From positions 124,001 through 188,000 of the forward strand of contig NZ_ATUJ01000002.1 in NCBI RefSeq assembly GCF_000420145.1: a DNA stretch of 64,000 nucleotides, given 5' to 3'. Under the pieces are notes generated by a model. The model was not told where the DNA came from, ran no database searches, and saw only the letters and a list, made by a program, of their open reading frames with translations. Below, piece by piece: positions 36,581-43,887 of the stretch; within the stretch, counting starts at the first letter, position 1, and each line of letters starts with the position of its first letter. Position numbers and translations under genes: made by a program. This DNA comes from Paracoccus zeaxanthinifaciens ATCC 21588. Lineage in GTDB: Bacteria > Pseudomonadota > Alphaproteobacteria > Rhodobacterales > Rhodobacteraceae.

Positions 36581-37756
36581 TCACGCGGTGACGGCCCCGA
36601 CATGGCGATCGGCGCGGCCCGACAGGCGGACCAGCACGATGCCACCGGCCACGATCGCCGCGCCGATGAAGGGTGCGGCGGTCAGCCCCATCCCCTGCAC
36701 GACCATCCCGCCGATCCATGCCCCAAGCGCGATCCCCAGGTTGAAAGCGCCGATGTTCAGCCCCGAGGCGACATCGACCGCGTCCGGGCTGACCTCCCGG
36801 GCGATCTGCACGACATAGGATTGCAGCGGCGGCACGTTGGCGAAGGCGAAGCCGCCCCACAGGGCCACGACCGCGATGGCCGCCACGGGCGAGGGCAGCG
36901 CCACGCCAAGCGCCGCCAGCATCACGGCCAGACCGCCGAAGATCACGGTCAGCGCGGGCACCGGACCCATCCGGTCGGCCAGCTTGCCGCCGATGATGTT
37001 GCCCGCGGCGACCGACGCGCCATAGACCAGGATCACGATGCTGACCGCCCCTGCGCCAAGGCCCGTCACCTCGTTCAGCATCGGCGCAAGATAGGTGAAG
37101 GCCACGAAGTTGCCGCCATAGCCGACAGCCGTGATCGCATAGACCAACAGCAGCCGCCCCGAGGTCAGCACCCGCGCCTGCGCCCGCAGGCCCGGCGCGC
37201 TGGCCTGGCGCAGGTTCGACGGAACCAGCACCGCCGACGCGATCAGCCCAACGATGCCAAGCGCCACGACGCCCAGGAAGGTCGATTGCCAGCCGAATGC
37301 CTGCCCGATCCAGGTCCCGAGCGGGACGCCCGTGACCAGCGCGACGGTCAGGCCCAGGAACACCAGCGCGATGGCCGAGCTTTCACGCTCGCGGTCTACG
37401 AGGTCGGTCGCGATGGTCGAGGCGATGGCGAAGAACACGCCATGGGCAAGCCCCGTGGCAAAGCGCGCGGCGATCAGCGCCTCGTAGGACGGGGCGAAGG
37501 CCGCGAAGGCATTGCCCGCGATGAACAGGACCAGCAGCGACAGCAGCAGCCGCTTGCGCGGCATCCGTCCCGCCAGCGCGGTCAGGACGGGCGCCCCGAT
37601 CGTCACGCCAAGCGCGTACAGGCTGACCAGCAACCCCGCCGAAGGCAGCGAGACGCCAAGATCGGCGGCGATGGTGGGGATCAGGCCGACGATCACGAAT
37701 TCCGTGGTGCCGACGGCGAAGGCGCTGATGGTCAGCGCCCAAAGGGCAAGAGGCAT
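36581..37756 (-). CDS. MFS transporter, AraJ/sugar-efflux type
   Basis: 391-residue, about 12 transmembrane segment major facilitator. Markers are FAVGTTEFVIVGLIPTIAADL, AGRMPRKRLLLSLLVLFIAG, GLAHGVFFAIASTIATDLV and VPPLQSYVVQIARE in the second half, typical of the DHA1 drug or arabinose efflux branch. It is a single minus-strand gene upstream of no obvious partner. Export substrate unknown. Confidence 0.91.
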   Translation of the reverse strand: MPLALWALTISAFAVGTTEFVIVGLIPTIAADLGVSLPSAGLLVSLYALGVTIGAPVLTALAGRMPRKRLLLSLLVLFIAGNAFAAFAPSYEALIAARFATGLAHGVFFAIASTIATDLVDRERESSAIALVFLGLTVALVTGVPLGTWIGQAFGWQSTFLGVVALGIVGLIASAVLVPSNLRQASAPGLRAQARVLTSGRLLLVYAITAVGYGGNFVAFTYLAPMLNEVTGLGAGAVSIVILVYGASVAAGNIIGGKLADRMGPVPALTVIFGGLAVMLAALGVALPSPVAAIAVVALWGGFAFANVPPLQSYVVQIAREVSPDAVDVASGLNIGAFNLGIALGAWIGGMVVQGMGLTAAPFIGAAIVAGGIVLVRLSGRADRHVGAVTA

Positions 37757-37866
37757 TGGATCACTCCATCCGTTCGAATTGACTGGCGAACAGATGGACG
37801 CGCGGGCGCTTTGCGTGAACCGACAGTTGTGGAAAGGGTCGTTGCGCGGGGCGCACGAATAAGGAA

Positions 37867-37889
37867 GGGCCGCCCGCGATGGGCGGCCC
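37867..37889 (-). terminator. Terminator after the host-attachment-family gene
   Basis: GGGCCGCCC (37867-37875) pairs perfectly with GGGCGGCCC (37881-37889) around a 5-base loop, just downstream of the minus-strand gene, with CTTCCTTATT following on that strand. Confidence 0.7.
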
Positions 37890-37915
37890 GTTCCGGTCTC
37901 AGGCCAGTTCCGATG

Positions 37916-38371
37916 TCAGGCCAGCTCGGCCCGCAGCACCTTCTCGATCTGGTCCAGCGGGTGGTTGGTCAGGGTCTTCGGAACCTCGCCCACCACGCGG
38001 GATGCGACCTCCTTGTGCATCTTGTCGCGCAGCTCGGCCAGAACCTTGGGCGCGGCGATCAGCACGATCCGGTCGAAACGGCCCTTGTGGGCGCGTTCGT
38101 ACAGCATCTCGGCCAGGTGGTCGGCGAAGCGCTCCTTGGCAAGCTGGTGCCAGTCGGTATCCTCGTAGGCCGACCGGCCCGAGCCGACGCTCTGATGCTG
38201 GCGTCCGGGGCGGTTGGCGGATTGCTCGCGGTCCGAGGGGTTGTCCTGCTTCTCCTCGTCGTGGATGCGCAGGTCCAGCAGATCCTGGTCGCCGTGATTG
38301 ACAAGGAACAGCGCCTTCTCGCCATCCGCGATCAGGACCCAGGTGCCATTGGTCAGGTTATCAAGCGACAT
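37916..38371 (-). CDS. Host attachment family protein
   Basis: 151 residues. It follows the pattern of the host-attachment family (an eRF1-like fold): WVLIADGEKALFLVNHGD at the N-terminus and a C-terminal half RFDRIVLIAAPKVLAELRDKMHKEV and KTLTNHPLDQIEKVL. The middle is hydrophilic, with many Asp/Arg/Gln. The name comes from an Agrobacterium protein required for host attachment; the function in free-living bacteria is not settled. It overlaps the small gene upstream by 3 bases and so is co-translated. Confidence 0.85.
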   Translation of the reverse strand: MSLDNLTNGTWVLIADGEKALFLVNHGDQDLLDLRIHDEEKQDNPSDREQSANRPGRQHQSVGSGRSAYEDTDWHQLAKERFADHLAEMLYERAHKGRFDRIVLIAAPKVLAELRDKMHKEVASRVVGEVPKTLTNHPLDQIEKVLRAELA

Positions 38372-38604
38372 CAGCGGTTCTCCTCGCCCAGGTTCGAGGT
38401 CCCGGGCTTTTCCTCGTCGGCCTTGTGGGGGCGGGTGGTGCCCGCAGGCTTCTCGGCGGTGCGCTTCATCTCGTCCTCGGTGCCGATGGCGCGGGCCAGG
38501 TTGCCGCCCTCGCGCCCGCCATGCGCCGGAGCGCCTGCCGGATCGTCACCCAGGATACGGTCGGTATCGCGGCTGCCGTCCTTGGACTGAATTCGTTCTG
38601 CCAT
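38371..38604 (-). CDS. Small hydrophilic conserved-looking protein, function unknown
   Basis: 77 residues, very rich in charged residues, Gly, Pro and Thr (MAERIQSKDGSRDTDRILGD ... TRPHKADEEKPGTSNLGEE). No hydrophobic core or signal, so it is probably disordered, resembling small stress-related proteins. ATG 38604 lies 233 bp before the stop, which overlaps the host-attachment gene start (TGATG). Real gene judged from tight coupling, but no homologue family is recognised. Confidence 0.7.
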   Translation of the reverse strand: MAERIQSKDGSRDTDRILGDDPAGAPAHGGREGGNLARAIGTEDEMKRTAEKPAGTTRPHKADEEKPGTSNLGEENR

Positions 38605-38669
38605 GATGTCCTCCGCAGTCGTTGTGCAGGGGACCAACACGGGCGTTCGGGCGGCAGTTCCGTTCCGCC

Positions 38670-39290
38670 TCAGGACAGGTAGTTCCGGGCGACCGCGATG
38701 GCGACGGCCTGCGTGCGCGTCTTGGCCCCCAGCTTGCTGCAGGCCTTCAGCGCACGCTGCTTGACGGTCGATTCCGCGATCCCGAGGCTTTCGGCAGTGT
38801 CCGATTGGCCAAGCCCGTCGCGGAAGCAGCGCAGCACCTCAAGCTCTCCTGCGGTCAGGGCGGCGCGGTTCGTGACCAGGTCCGTCCACAGCGTGAAGCG
38901 CGCCTGCGCCATCGAGATCTCGTCATCGGTGAATTCGCGGTCGGGATGGGACAGGGTCAGGAACGACCGCTTGCCCGCCACCTTGCGAGAGATCGCGACG
39001 CCATAGTTCAGCCGGAAGGACCGCGCCGCGTTCATCACCCCGCGAAGGTCGGGAATCCGCACCTCGGACCAGCGCGCGGAACCGTCATGGGTCATCGTCC
39101 ACATGGCGATGGGATCCCCGAAGAAATAGTTGCGATCCTCGTAGATGCGCCGCCACGCGTCGGGATAGGCGTTATGCAGGTGTTCCGGCCCCCGATAGGT
39201 CAGGTTGAACCCCATGATCCAGCCCGTGGGTGCCAGCTCGTGCATGCGGGCGATCTCTTCGTCGAAATTCGGGATCAGGTCGTGCAGCAT
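38670..39290 (-). CDS. luxR: LuxR-type autoinducer-binding transcriptional regulator
   Basis: 206 residues. Autoinducer-binding domain with the characteristic W..Y....F..DP pattern (WRRIYEDRNYFFGDPIAMW) and SARW; C-terminal LuxR HTH (LTAGELEVLRCFRDGLGQSD, AESLGIAESTVKQRALKACSKLGAK). ATG 39290 has GAGGG upstream; longer starts at 39314 or 39335 in frame would cover two palindromes that look like operators. It senses an acyl-homoserine lactone, presumably made by the LuxI homologue encoded divergently. The synthase is about 360 bp away behind a 69-residue gene. Confidence 0.92.
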   Translation of the reverse strand: MLHDLIPNFDEEIARMHELAPTGWIMGFNLTYRGPEHLHNAYPDAWRRIYEDRNYFFGDPIAMWTMTHDGSARWSEVRIPDLRGVMNAARSFRLNYGVAISRKVAGKRSFLTLSHPDREFTDDEISMAQARFTLWTDLVTNRAALTAGELEVLRCFRDGLGQSDTAESLGIAESTVKQRALKACSKLGAKTRTQAVAIAVARNYLS

Positions 39291-39300
39291 GGGCCCTCGG

Positions 39301-39336
39301 CTATGGTTAACCATAGCATATGTCTTTTCGGACATA
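39301..39336. promoter_or_regulatory. Candidate LuxR-box palindromes at the luxR 5' end
   Basis: CTATGGTTAACCATAG is a perfect 16-bp palindrome at 39301-39316. TATGTC (39319-39324) and GACATA (39331-39336) form a second inverted repeat 2 bp away. They lie 10-46 bases before luxR ATG 39290 and upstream of the 69-residue gene on the other strand. Confidence 0.5.
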
Positions 39337-39425
39337 CTGAAAAGGCAACCTAATCGGTTTTCACGCGACTTTCACGCCTGGTGGTACCATCCATTTCGGA
39401 TCGTCCATCCAAAAGGAGAAATCGA

Positions 39426-39635
39426 ATGGATACCGGTACCAGGGAACCCAAGCTGGCGACTGCCGAGTTCAGCCGGGACATGGTCGAGACCATGCTCGCC
39501 TATTTCGACGCCTATGCCGACGAGGGTGTCCTCAAGGTCGAAGTTACGTCCTGGGGGTTGTGGCTTCCCAACAAAGTCACCGGCGGGCGCCAGTTCCTCG
39601 GCCTCGCGAAGCTTCCCGATTGCATCAAGCAGTAA
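39426..39635 (+). CDS. Small orphan protein between luxR and luxI
   Basis: 69 residues (MDTGTREPKLATAEFSRDMV ... LGLAKLPDCIKQ), mixed alpha-beta character, no signal peptide or membrane span. It has a good AAAAGGAG ribosome site and its stop is 13 bases before luxI. No domain is recognised. Its place inside a lux locus suggests it modulates quorum sensing or is simply the first gene of the luxI operon. Confidence 0.65.
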   Translation: MDTGTREPKLATAEFSRDMVETMLAYFDAYADEGVLKVEVTSWGLWLPNKVTGGRQFLGLAKLPDCIKQ

Positions 39636-39648
39636 GAAAGGACCGACC

Positions 39649-40263
39649 ATGCAGGACGCACCCATCACCATCGACACCATCAGCCTGCCGCGCGACATGC
39701 ACCGCTTCGACCTGGTTGCCAGCTTCTTCAAGCTGCGCAAGCAGATCTTCGTGGACCGCATGTCCTGGCCCCTTCACCACGCCGAGGGGATCGAGTTCGA
39801 GCAGTACGACACCTTCAACGACACCGTCTATGTCATCGCGCATCGCAACGGCCAGGCCGTCGGCGGGGCGCGGCTGAAGCCCACCGATTGCAGCTTCGGG
39901 GCGGGCAGCGTCGTCTACAGCTACATGATCCGCGACGCGCATCTGGGGCTGCTGCCGGGGATGCCGACGAACCTGTGCCACGACGAACCGCCCGTCGATC
40001 CGCGCGCATGGGAGCTGACCCGCTTTGCCGCCCTGCCCGTGCCGGGCCTGGCCGAGCGCATCCTCGAGGCTTCGAACGACTACCTGTTCGGGATCGGCGC
40101 AAGCGACTGCCTGTTCCTGGGGCCGCCCGCCTTCCTGCGCATGGCGACGCGCCTTGGCTGGACCCCGCAGAAGATGGGCGACCTGGTGTCGAACGACGAC
40201 GGCAAGTTCCTGGCGTTTTCCTGCGCGGTGCGCCAGCCCGAGATGCCCGCCATGGCGGCCTAG
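39649..40263 (+). CDS. luxI: Acyl-homoserine-lactone synthase (LuxI family)
   Basis: 204 residues. Makes AHL from S-adenosylmethionine and an acyl-ACP/CoA. Conserved LuxI residues are visible: Arg30, Phe34 and Trp40 in LRKQIFVDRMSW, Asp54 in QYDTF, Arg75 in GGARL and the acidic/basic pair in WELTRFAA (Glu122, Arg125). GAAAGG lies upstream. The stop overlaps the stop of the convergent permease gene by 3 bases. Acyl chain length cannot be predicted. Confidence 0.94.
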   Translation: MQDAPITIDTISLPRDMHRFDLVASFFKLRKQIFVDRMSWPLHHAEGIEFEQYDTFNDTVYVIAHRNGQAVGGARLKPTDCSFGAGSVVYSYMIRDAHLGLLPGMPTNLCHDEPPVDPRAWELTRFAALPVPGLAERILEASNDYLFGIGASDCLFLGPPAFLRMATRLGWTPQKMGDLVSNDDGKFLAFSCAVRQPEMPAMAA

Positions 40264-41762
40264 CAGGAGGCAGCCGTCCTCGACGGGGTTTCGTTCACGA
40301 TCAGCCTGCCCGCGCCCAACCGCGCGCGCAGGCTGCGCGACGTTCTGTCGATCGCAACCGTCACCAGCGCCGTCGCGACCAAGATCACGACGGCGCGGTC
40401 CATGCGCAGCTCCGCGATGGCATCGTCCAGGAAGAACCCGAGCGTGGCGATCCCCAGGATCCCCATGATCGCGGATTCGCGGATGATGATCTCCCACCGG
40501 TACAGGCACAGCGCCACGAAGCTGCCGAACAGGCGCGGCGCGATTTCCCAGCCCCACAGCGTCAGCCCGCGCGGCGCGTCGGGGCGCAGGGTCAGGCCGC
40601 GCGCCTGACGGCCCAGAAGATGCGCGATGATCGCCCCGTTATGCAGCGCCAGCGCAAGGATCGCGGGCAACATCGACGGGCCCCAGACCTGCAGGAACAG
40701 GAAGGCCAGCATGTATTCGGGAAAGGACCGCAGCACGACCAGCACAAGGTTCCCGATCCACGCGCCCACGCGCCCCGCGACGCGCGGCACCACCAGCGCC
40801 TGCCCCGCGAAGGCCACCAGTCCGGTCAGGACCAGCGCGATCTGCGCCACGACCATCGTGGCCCACAGCCCCGGCAGGATCGCGCCCGTCAGCATGTCCC
40901 ACGCCCAGGGCGCCAGCGATGCCGGATCGCCCTGCCGCAGCGGCGCGGGCACGATGTCGCTGGTCAGGAACCGCCACAGCGCGCCCTGCCCCATCGGCGG
41001 CGCATCGACCTGCGACATGACCGCCGCGGCGGCCAGCAGCCAGCCCGCCACCAGCCGCGGGCGCATCCACAGCCGCACCGTTCCGATCAGCGCGACATAG
41101 ATGACCATGACCGCACCTGCCGCGCCGTAATGGCCCTGCCGGAAGAAGGTATCCAGCTGGAAGCCCAGTGTCGGCAGCCCCACGAAGCCCAGCACCGCCG
41201 AGGAACGCAGCCCACATTCCAGGCGATAGAGCGCATAGCTGGCCATCTCGGGCCGCGCCAGGGGCACCCGCGCCCAGAGGAACCTGCTCAGCGGATCGAC
41301 CCTGTCGCCCAGCCAGTCCGAGGGGCGGCGGTCGGCCTCGTCCAGGATCTCGGACATGACCTTGGCGAAGATCCCCGCATAGGGCAGCGCGATGGCCAGC
41401 ACCCCGGTCCAGGTCCCGATGCCCAGCACCTGCATCAGCAGCAGCGCCCAGAACAGCTCATGAACCGAACGCAGCGCGATGGCCGTCCAGCGCACGCCGC
41501 GCATGGCATAGAAGGGCGCCATCAGCAGCCCCGCCACCCCGCCAAGCGCGACACCCGCGATGGCGAAGCCGACTGTCAGCGCGACGGCCCACAGGATCTG
41601 CTCGATCCCCGCGAAATCGGGCGACAGGAACCCCCGCGCCATGCGCGACAGCGCAGCCCAGGGGTCGTGCCCCGCGACCGTCAGATCGGCGAAGGGCAGC
41701 AGGATGACGGCCAGCGCCGTGAAGCCCGCAACCACCGCCAGCCGCGAGATCCTAGCGGGCAT
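40260..41762 (-). CDS. Double-length PhnE-type ABC permease
   Basis: 500 residues, about twice the usual PhnE size, with about 12 predicted helices in two halves (split near residue 250). Each half has an EAA-like loop region typical of phosphonate/selenate-type permeases: PYAGIFAKVMSEILDEAD with SSAVLGFVGLPTLGFQL, and LHNGAIIAHLLGRQARG with IIRESAIMGILGIATLGFFLDD. It overlaps the end of the ATPase gene by 11 bases. The two halves being one chain means a single-chain membrane unit. Confidence 0.87.
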   Translation of the reverse strand: MPARISRLAVVAGFTALAVILLPFADLTVAGHDPWAALSRMARGFLSPDFAGIEQILWAVALTVGFAIAGVALGGVAGLLMAPFYAMRGVRWTAIALRSVHELFWALLLMQVLGIGTWTGVLAIALPYAGIFAKVMSEILDEADRRPSDWLGDRVDPLSRFLWARVPLARPEMASYALYRLECGLRSSAVLGFVGLPTLGFQLDTFFRQGHYGAAGAVMVIYVALIGTVRLWMRPRLVAGWLLAAAAVMSQVDAPPMGQGALWRFLTSDIVPAPLRQGDPASLAPWAWDMLTGAILPGLWATMVVAQIALVLTGLVAFAGQALVVPRVAGRVGAWIGNLVLVVLRSFPEYMLAFLFLQVWGPSMLPAILALALHNGAIIAHLLGRQARGLTLRPDAPRGLTLWGWEIAPRLFGSFVALCLYRWEIIIRESAIMGILGIATLGFFLDDAIAELRMDRAVVILVATALVTVAIDRTSRSLRARLGAGRLIVNETPSRTAASC

Positions 41763-42405
41763 AGAGATCCTCGACCGTGGCGGCGTCCAGTTCGGCGATG
41801 GGCGCGTCGATCAGGATGCGCCCGCCCCGCAGGCCGATCACCCGCGTCGCGAAGTCGCGGGCCAGGCCCACGTCGTGCAGCGCAAGGATCGCGGTGGGAA
41901 AGGCCGCGCGGATCTCGGCCGCAAGGGCCGTGGCCTGCACGGGATCGACGGCCGACAGCGGCTCGTCGCCCAGGATGACGTCACCGCCGCGATGAATGGC
42001 GCGGGCCAGCGCGACGCGCTGCTGCTGGCCGCCCGACAGCGCCTCGACCGGGCGGTCGGCCTCGGGGGTCAGGCCCACGCGGGCCAGGACCGCCAGCGCG
42101 GCATCGCGGTCCGCGCGGCGTGGCCGGATCAGCGTGGCCAGGTTGCGCAGCGCCCCGTGATCGTCCAGCCGCCCCATCAGCACGTTGCGCAGCGCGCTCA
42201 GCTGCGGGACCAGCGCGGTATCCTGCGGCACCAGCGCGACGCGCCGGTCGCCAAGCGCGCGGTGCAGCGCGCCCAGCAGCGTCGATTTGCCCGACCCGCT
42301 GCGGCCCAGCAGGGCCACGCGTTCGCCGGGACGGACGGTCAGCCGGACATCCGACAGCACGGGCGTGCCGCCGTGACCCAGATCCTGACCGTCCAGATGC
42401 AGCAT
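41752..42405 (-). CDS. PhnC-type ABC transporter ATP-binding protein
   Basis: 217 residues, short for an ABC ATPase. Walker A LLGRSGSGKST, Q-loop LVPQDTALVPQL, signature EALSGGQQQRVALARAI, Walker B VILGDEPLSAVD and an ILALHDVGLA H-loop are all present. ATG 42405 shares bases with the stop of the binding-protein gene, so translation is coupled. It belongs with the permease and PhnD-like receptor. Confidence 0.91.
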   Translation of the reverse strand: MLHLDGQDLGHGGTPVLSDVRLTVRPGERVALLGRSGSGKSTLLGALHRALGDRRVALVPQDTALVPQLSALRNVLMGRLDDHGALRNLATLIRPRRADRDAALAVLARVGLTPEADRPVEALSGGQQQRVALARAIHRGGDVILGDEPLSAVDPVQATALAAEIRAAFPTAILALHDVGLARDFATRVIGLRGGRILIDAPIAELDAATVEDLYAR

Positions 42406-43256
42406 CAGTCCAGCAGGTCCAGCTGGCGGGCGACATCCTCGATCGGGGCATAGTCGTCGTTCGTGGCCGGAATGAAGCCCTCGCGCGGGAAGGCCGCCAG
42501 CAGCTCGGGATCGTCCATGCCGATCAGCGCGGCTTGCACGCGATCGGCGAAGCCTTCGCCCCAACGCGCATCGACATCGCCGCGGATGGTCCAGTTGTAG
42601 TCGGGATAGGGCGGCGTCTTCCAGACGACCTTGGCGGTCTCGACCTCGGGGGCGCCTTCGGCCACGGCCTGGTCATAGACGGCAAAGTTCAGCGCGCCCA
42701 CGTCCCACGCGCCCGATCCGACCAGCCGCAGCGTCTGGCTGTGATCGCCCGAGAAGCCGACGCGGTCGAAGAACGCCTCGGGCGCCTCGCCGGTCTCCTC
42801 GCGGATGTGGAATTCGGGCATCAAGCGACCCGAGGTCGAGGTCTTGGCGCCGAAGGTGAAGGACATGCCCTTCGCGGCCTCGGGGAAGGCATCGGATTCG
42901 GTCAGGCCGGTTTCGGTATTCGCGATGAAGTAGGTCACGAATTCCGCGTCCTCGGTGCCTTGGGCGATGGCGCGGGCATCCTCGACCAGCAGGCGGGCCT
43001 GCACGCCGGACAGACCGCCGAACCATGCCAGCTGCACCTGGTCGTTGCGGAAGGCGGTGACCGCCGCGGGATAGGATTTCACGGGCACGAACTCGACCGG
43101 GACGCCAAGCTCGTCGGTCAGGTATTCGGCCACGGCGCCGAAGCGTTCGGCCAGGCGGGTCTCGTCCTCGTCCGGGATGGCCGAGAAATAGAGCGTGTCC
43201 TGCGCCTGCGCGGCGCCGGCAAGCAGCATCAGAAGGGCGGTGAGGCGGGCGATCAT
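42405..43256 (-). CDS. PhnD-type ABC binding protein, possible selenate/phosphonate receptor
   Basis: 283 residues with Sec signal (residues 1-18, AQA). The mature part starts LYFSAIPDEDETRLAERFGA and then has FVPVKSYPAAVTAFRNDQVQLAWFGG, as in PhnD and in the related receptors annotated as putative selenate binding proteins. Ligand is therefore phosphonate, selenate or another oxyanion; I cannot choose. First gene of the minus-strand operon PhnD-PhnC-PhnE type. Confidence 0.88.
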   Translation of the reverse strand: MIARLTALLMLLAGAAQAQDTLYFSAIPDEDETRLAERFGAVAEYLTDELGVPVEFVPVKSYPAAVTAFRNDQVQLAWFGGLSGVQARLLVEDARAIAQGTEDAEFVTYFIANTETGLTESDAFPEAAKGMSFTFGAKTSTSGRLMPEFHIREETGEAPEAFFDRVGFSGDHSQTLRLVGSGAWDVGALNFAVYDQAVAEGAPEVETAKVVWKTPPYPDYNWTIRGDVDARWGEGFADRVQAALIGMDDPELLAAFPREGFIPATNDDYAPIEDVARQLDLLD

Positions 43257-43313
43257 CCGGGGAACCTTTCGCAGATTGTCAGTGCCCCCATTACCAACCG
43301 CCGCCCCCGCCCG

Positions 43314-43778
43314 CTAGAGCGTGGCACCGTTTTCCTCGACCACCGCCTCCATCGCGACATGGCTGGAGGTTCCCAGCACGAAGGGCAGCGTCGAGATGCG
43401 TTCCGCCATGATCTGCCGGTAATGCGCCATGTCGCGCGACCGCACCTTGATCAGATAGTCGAACCCCCCCGCGATCATGTAGCATTCCTCGACCTCGGGG
43501 ATGGCGCGCACGGCCTCGTTGAAGGCATCCAGCGCCTTCTGCCGCGTGTCGCTGACGCGCACCTCGACATAGGTGACATGGGTCAGGCCCAGCCGCACGG
43601 GCGACAGGATCGCGCGGTATCCGGTGATCAGGCCCGCATCCTCCAGCTGCTTGATGCGGATGGCGACGGGCGTCTTCGACAGGCCCACCTTGCGCGCCAG
43701 TTCCGTGACGGGGATGCGGGCATTGGCGGTCAGTTCGGCCAGGATGCGGCGGTTGATCGGGTCGAGGATCTCTGTCAT
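43314..43778 (-). CDS. Lrp/AsnC-family regulator (PutR-like)
   Basis: 154 residues. N-terminal HTH (LDPINRRILAELTANARIPV, SKTPVAIRIKQLEDAGLITGY) and C-terminal RAM/AsnC domain (TYVEVRVSDTRQKALDAFNE, EVEECYMIAGGFDYLIKV). Divergent from putA, so it is very likely the proline-responsive activator of putA (PutR), as in other Alphaproteobacteria. ATG 43778 chosen because the upstream residues are not conserved-looking. Confidence 0.91.
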   Translation of the reverse strand: MTEILDPINRRILAELTANARIPVTELARKVGLSKTPVAIRIKQLEDAGLITGYRAILSPVRLGLTHVTYVEVRVSDTRQKALDAFNEAVRAIPEVEECYMIAGGFDYLIKVRSRDMAHYRQIMAERISTLPFVLGTSSHVAMEAVVEENGATL

Positions 43779-43821
43779 GTCTGAAAAACGGTCCCATTTC
43801 GGTCTGAACGACCATCGCATG

Positions 43822-43844
43822 GGGCATCATTGGTCACAATGCCC
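43822..43844. promoter_or_regulatory. Candidate Lrp/PutR operator before putA
   Basis: GGGCAT (43822-43827) and ATGCCC (43839-43844) form a 23-bp inverted repeat with an 11-base AT-richer spacer, halfway between lrp and putA. Confidence 0.45.
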
Positions 43845-43887
43845 ATTCGTCGCGCTGTATGCTGGCGCAAAGACCAAGGATCACGCC

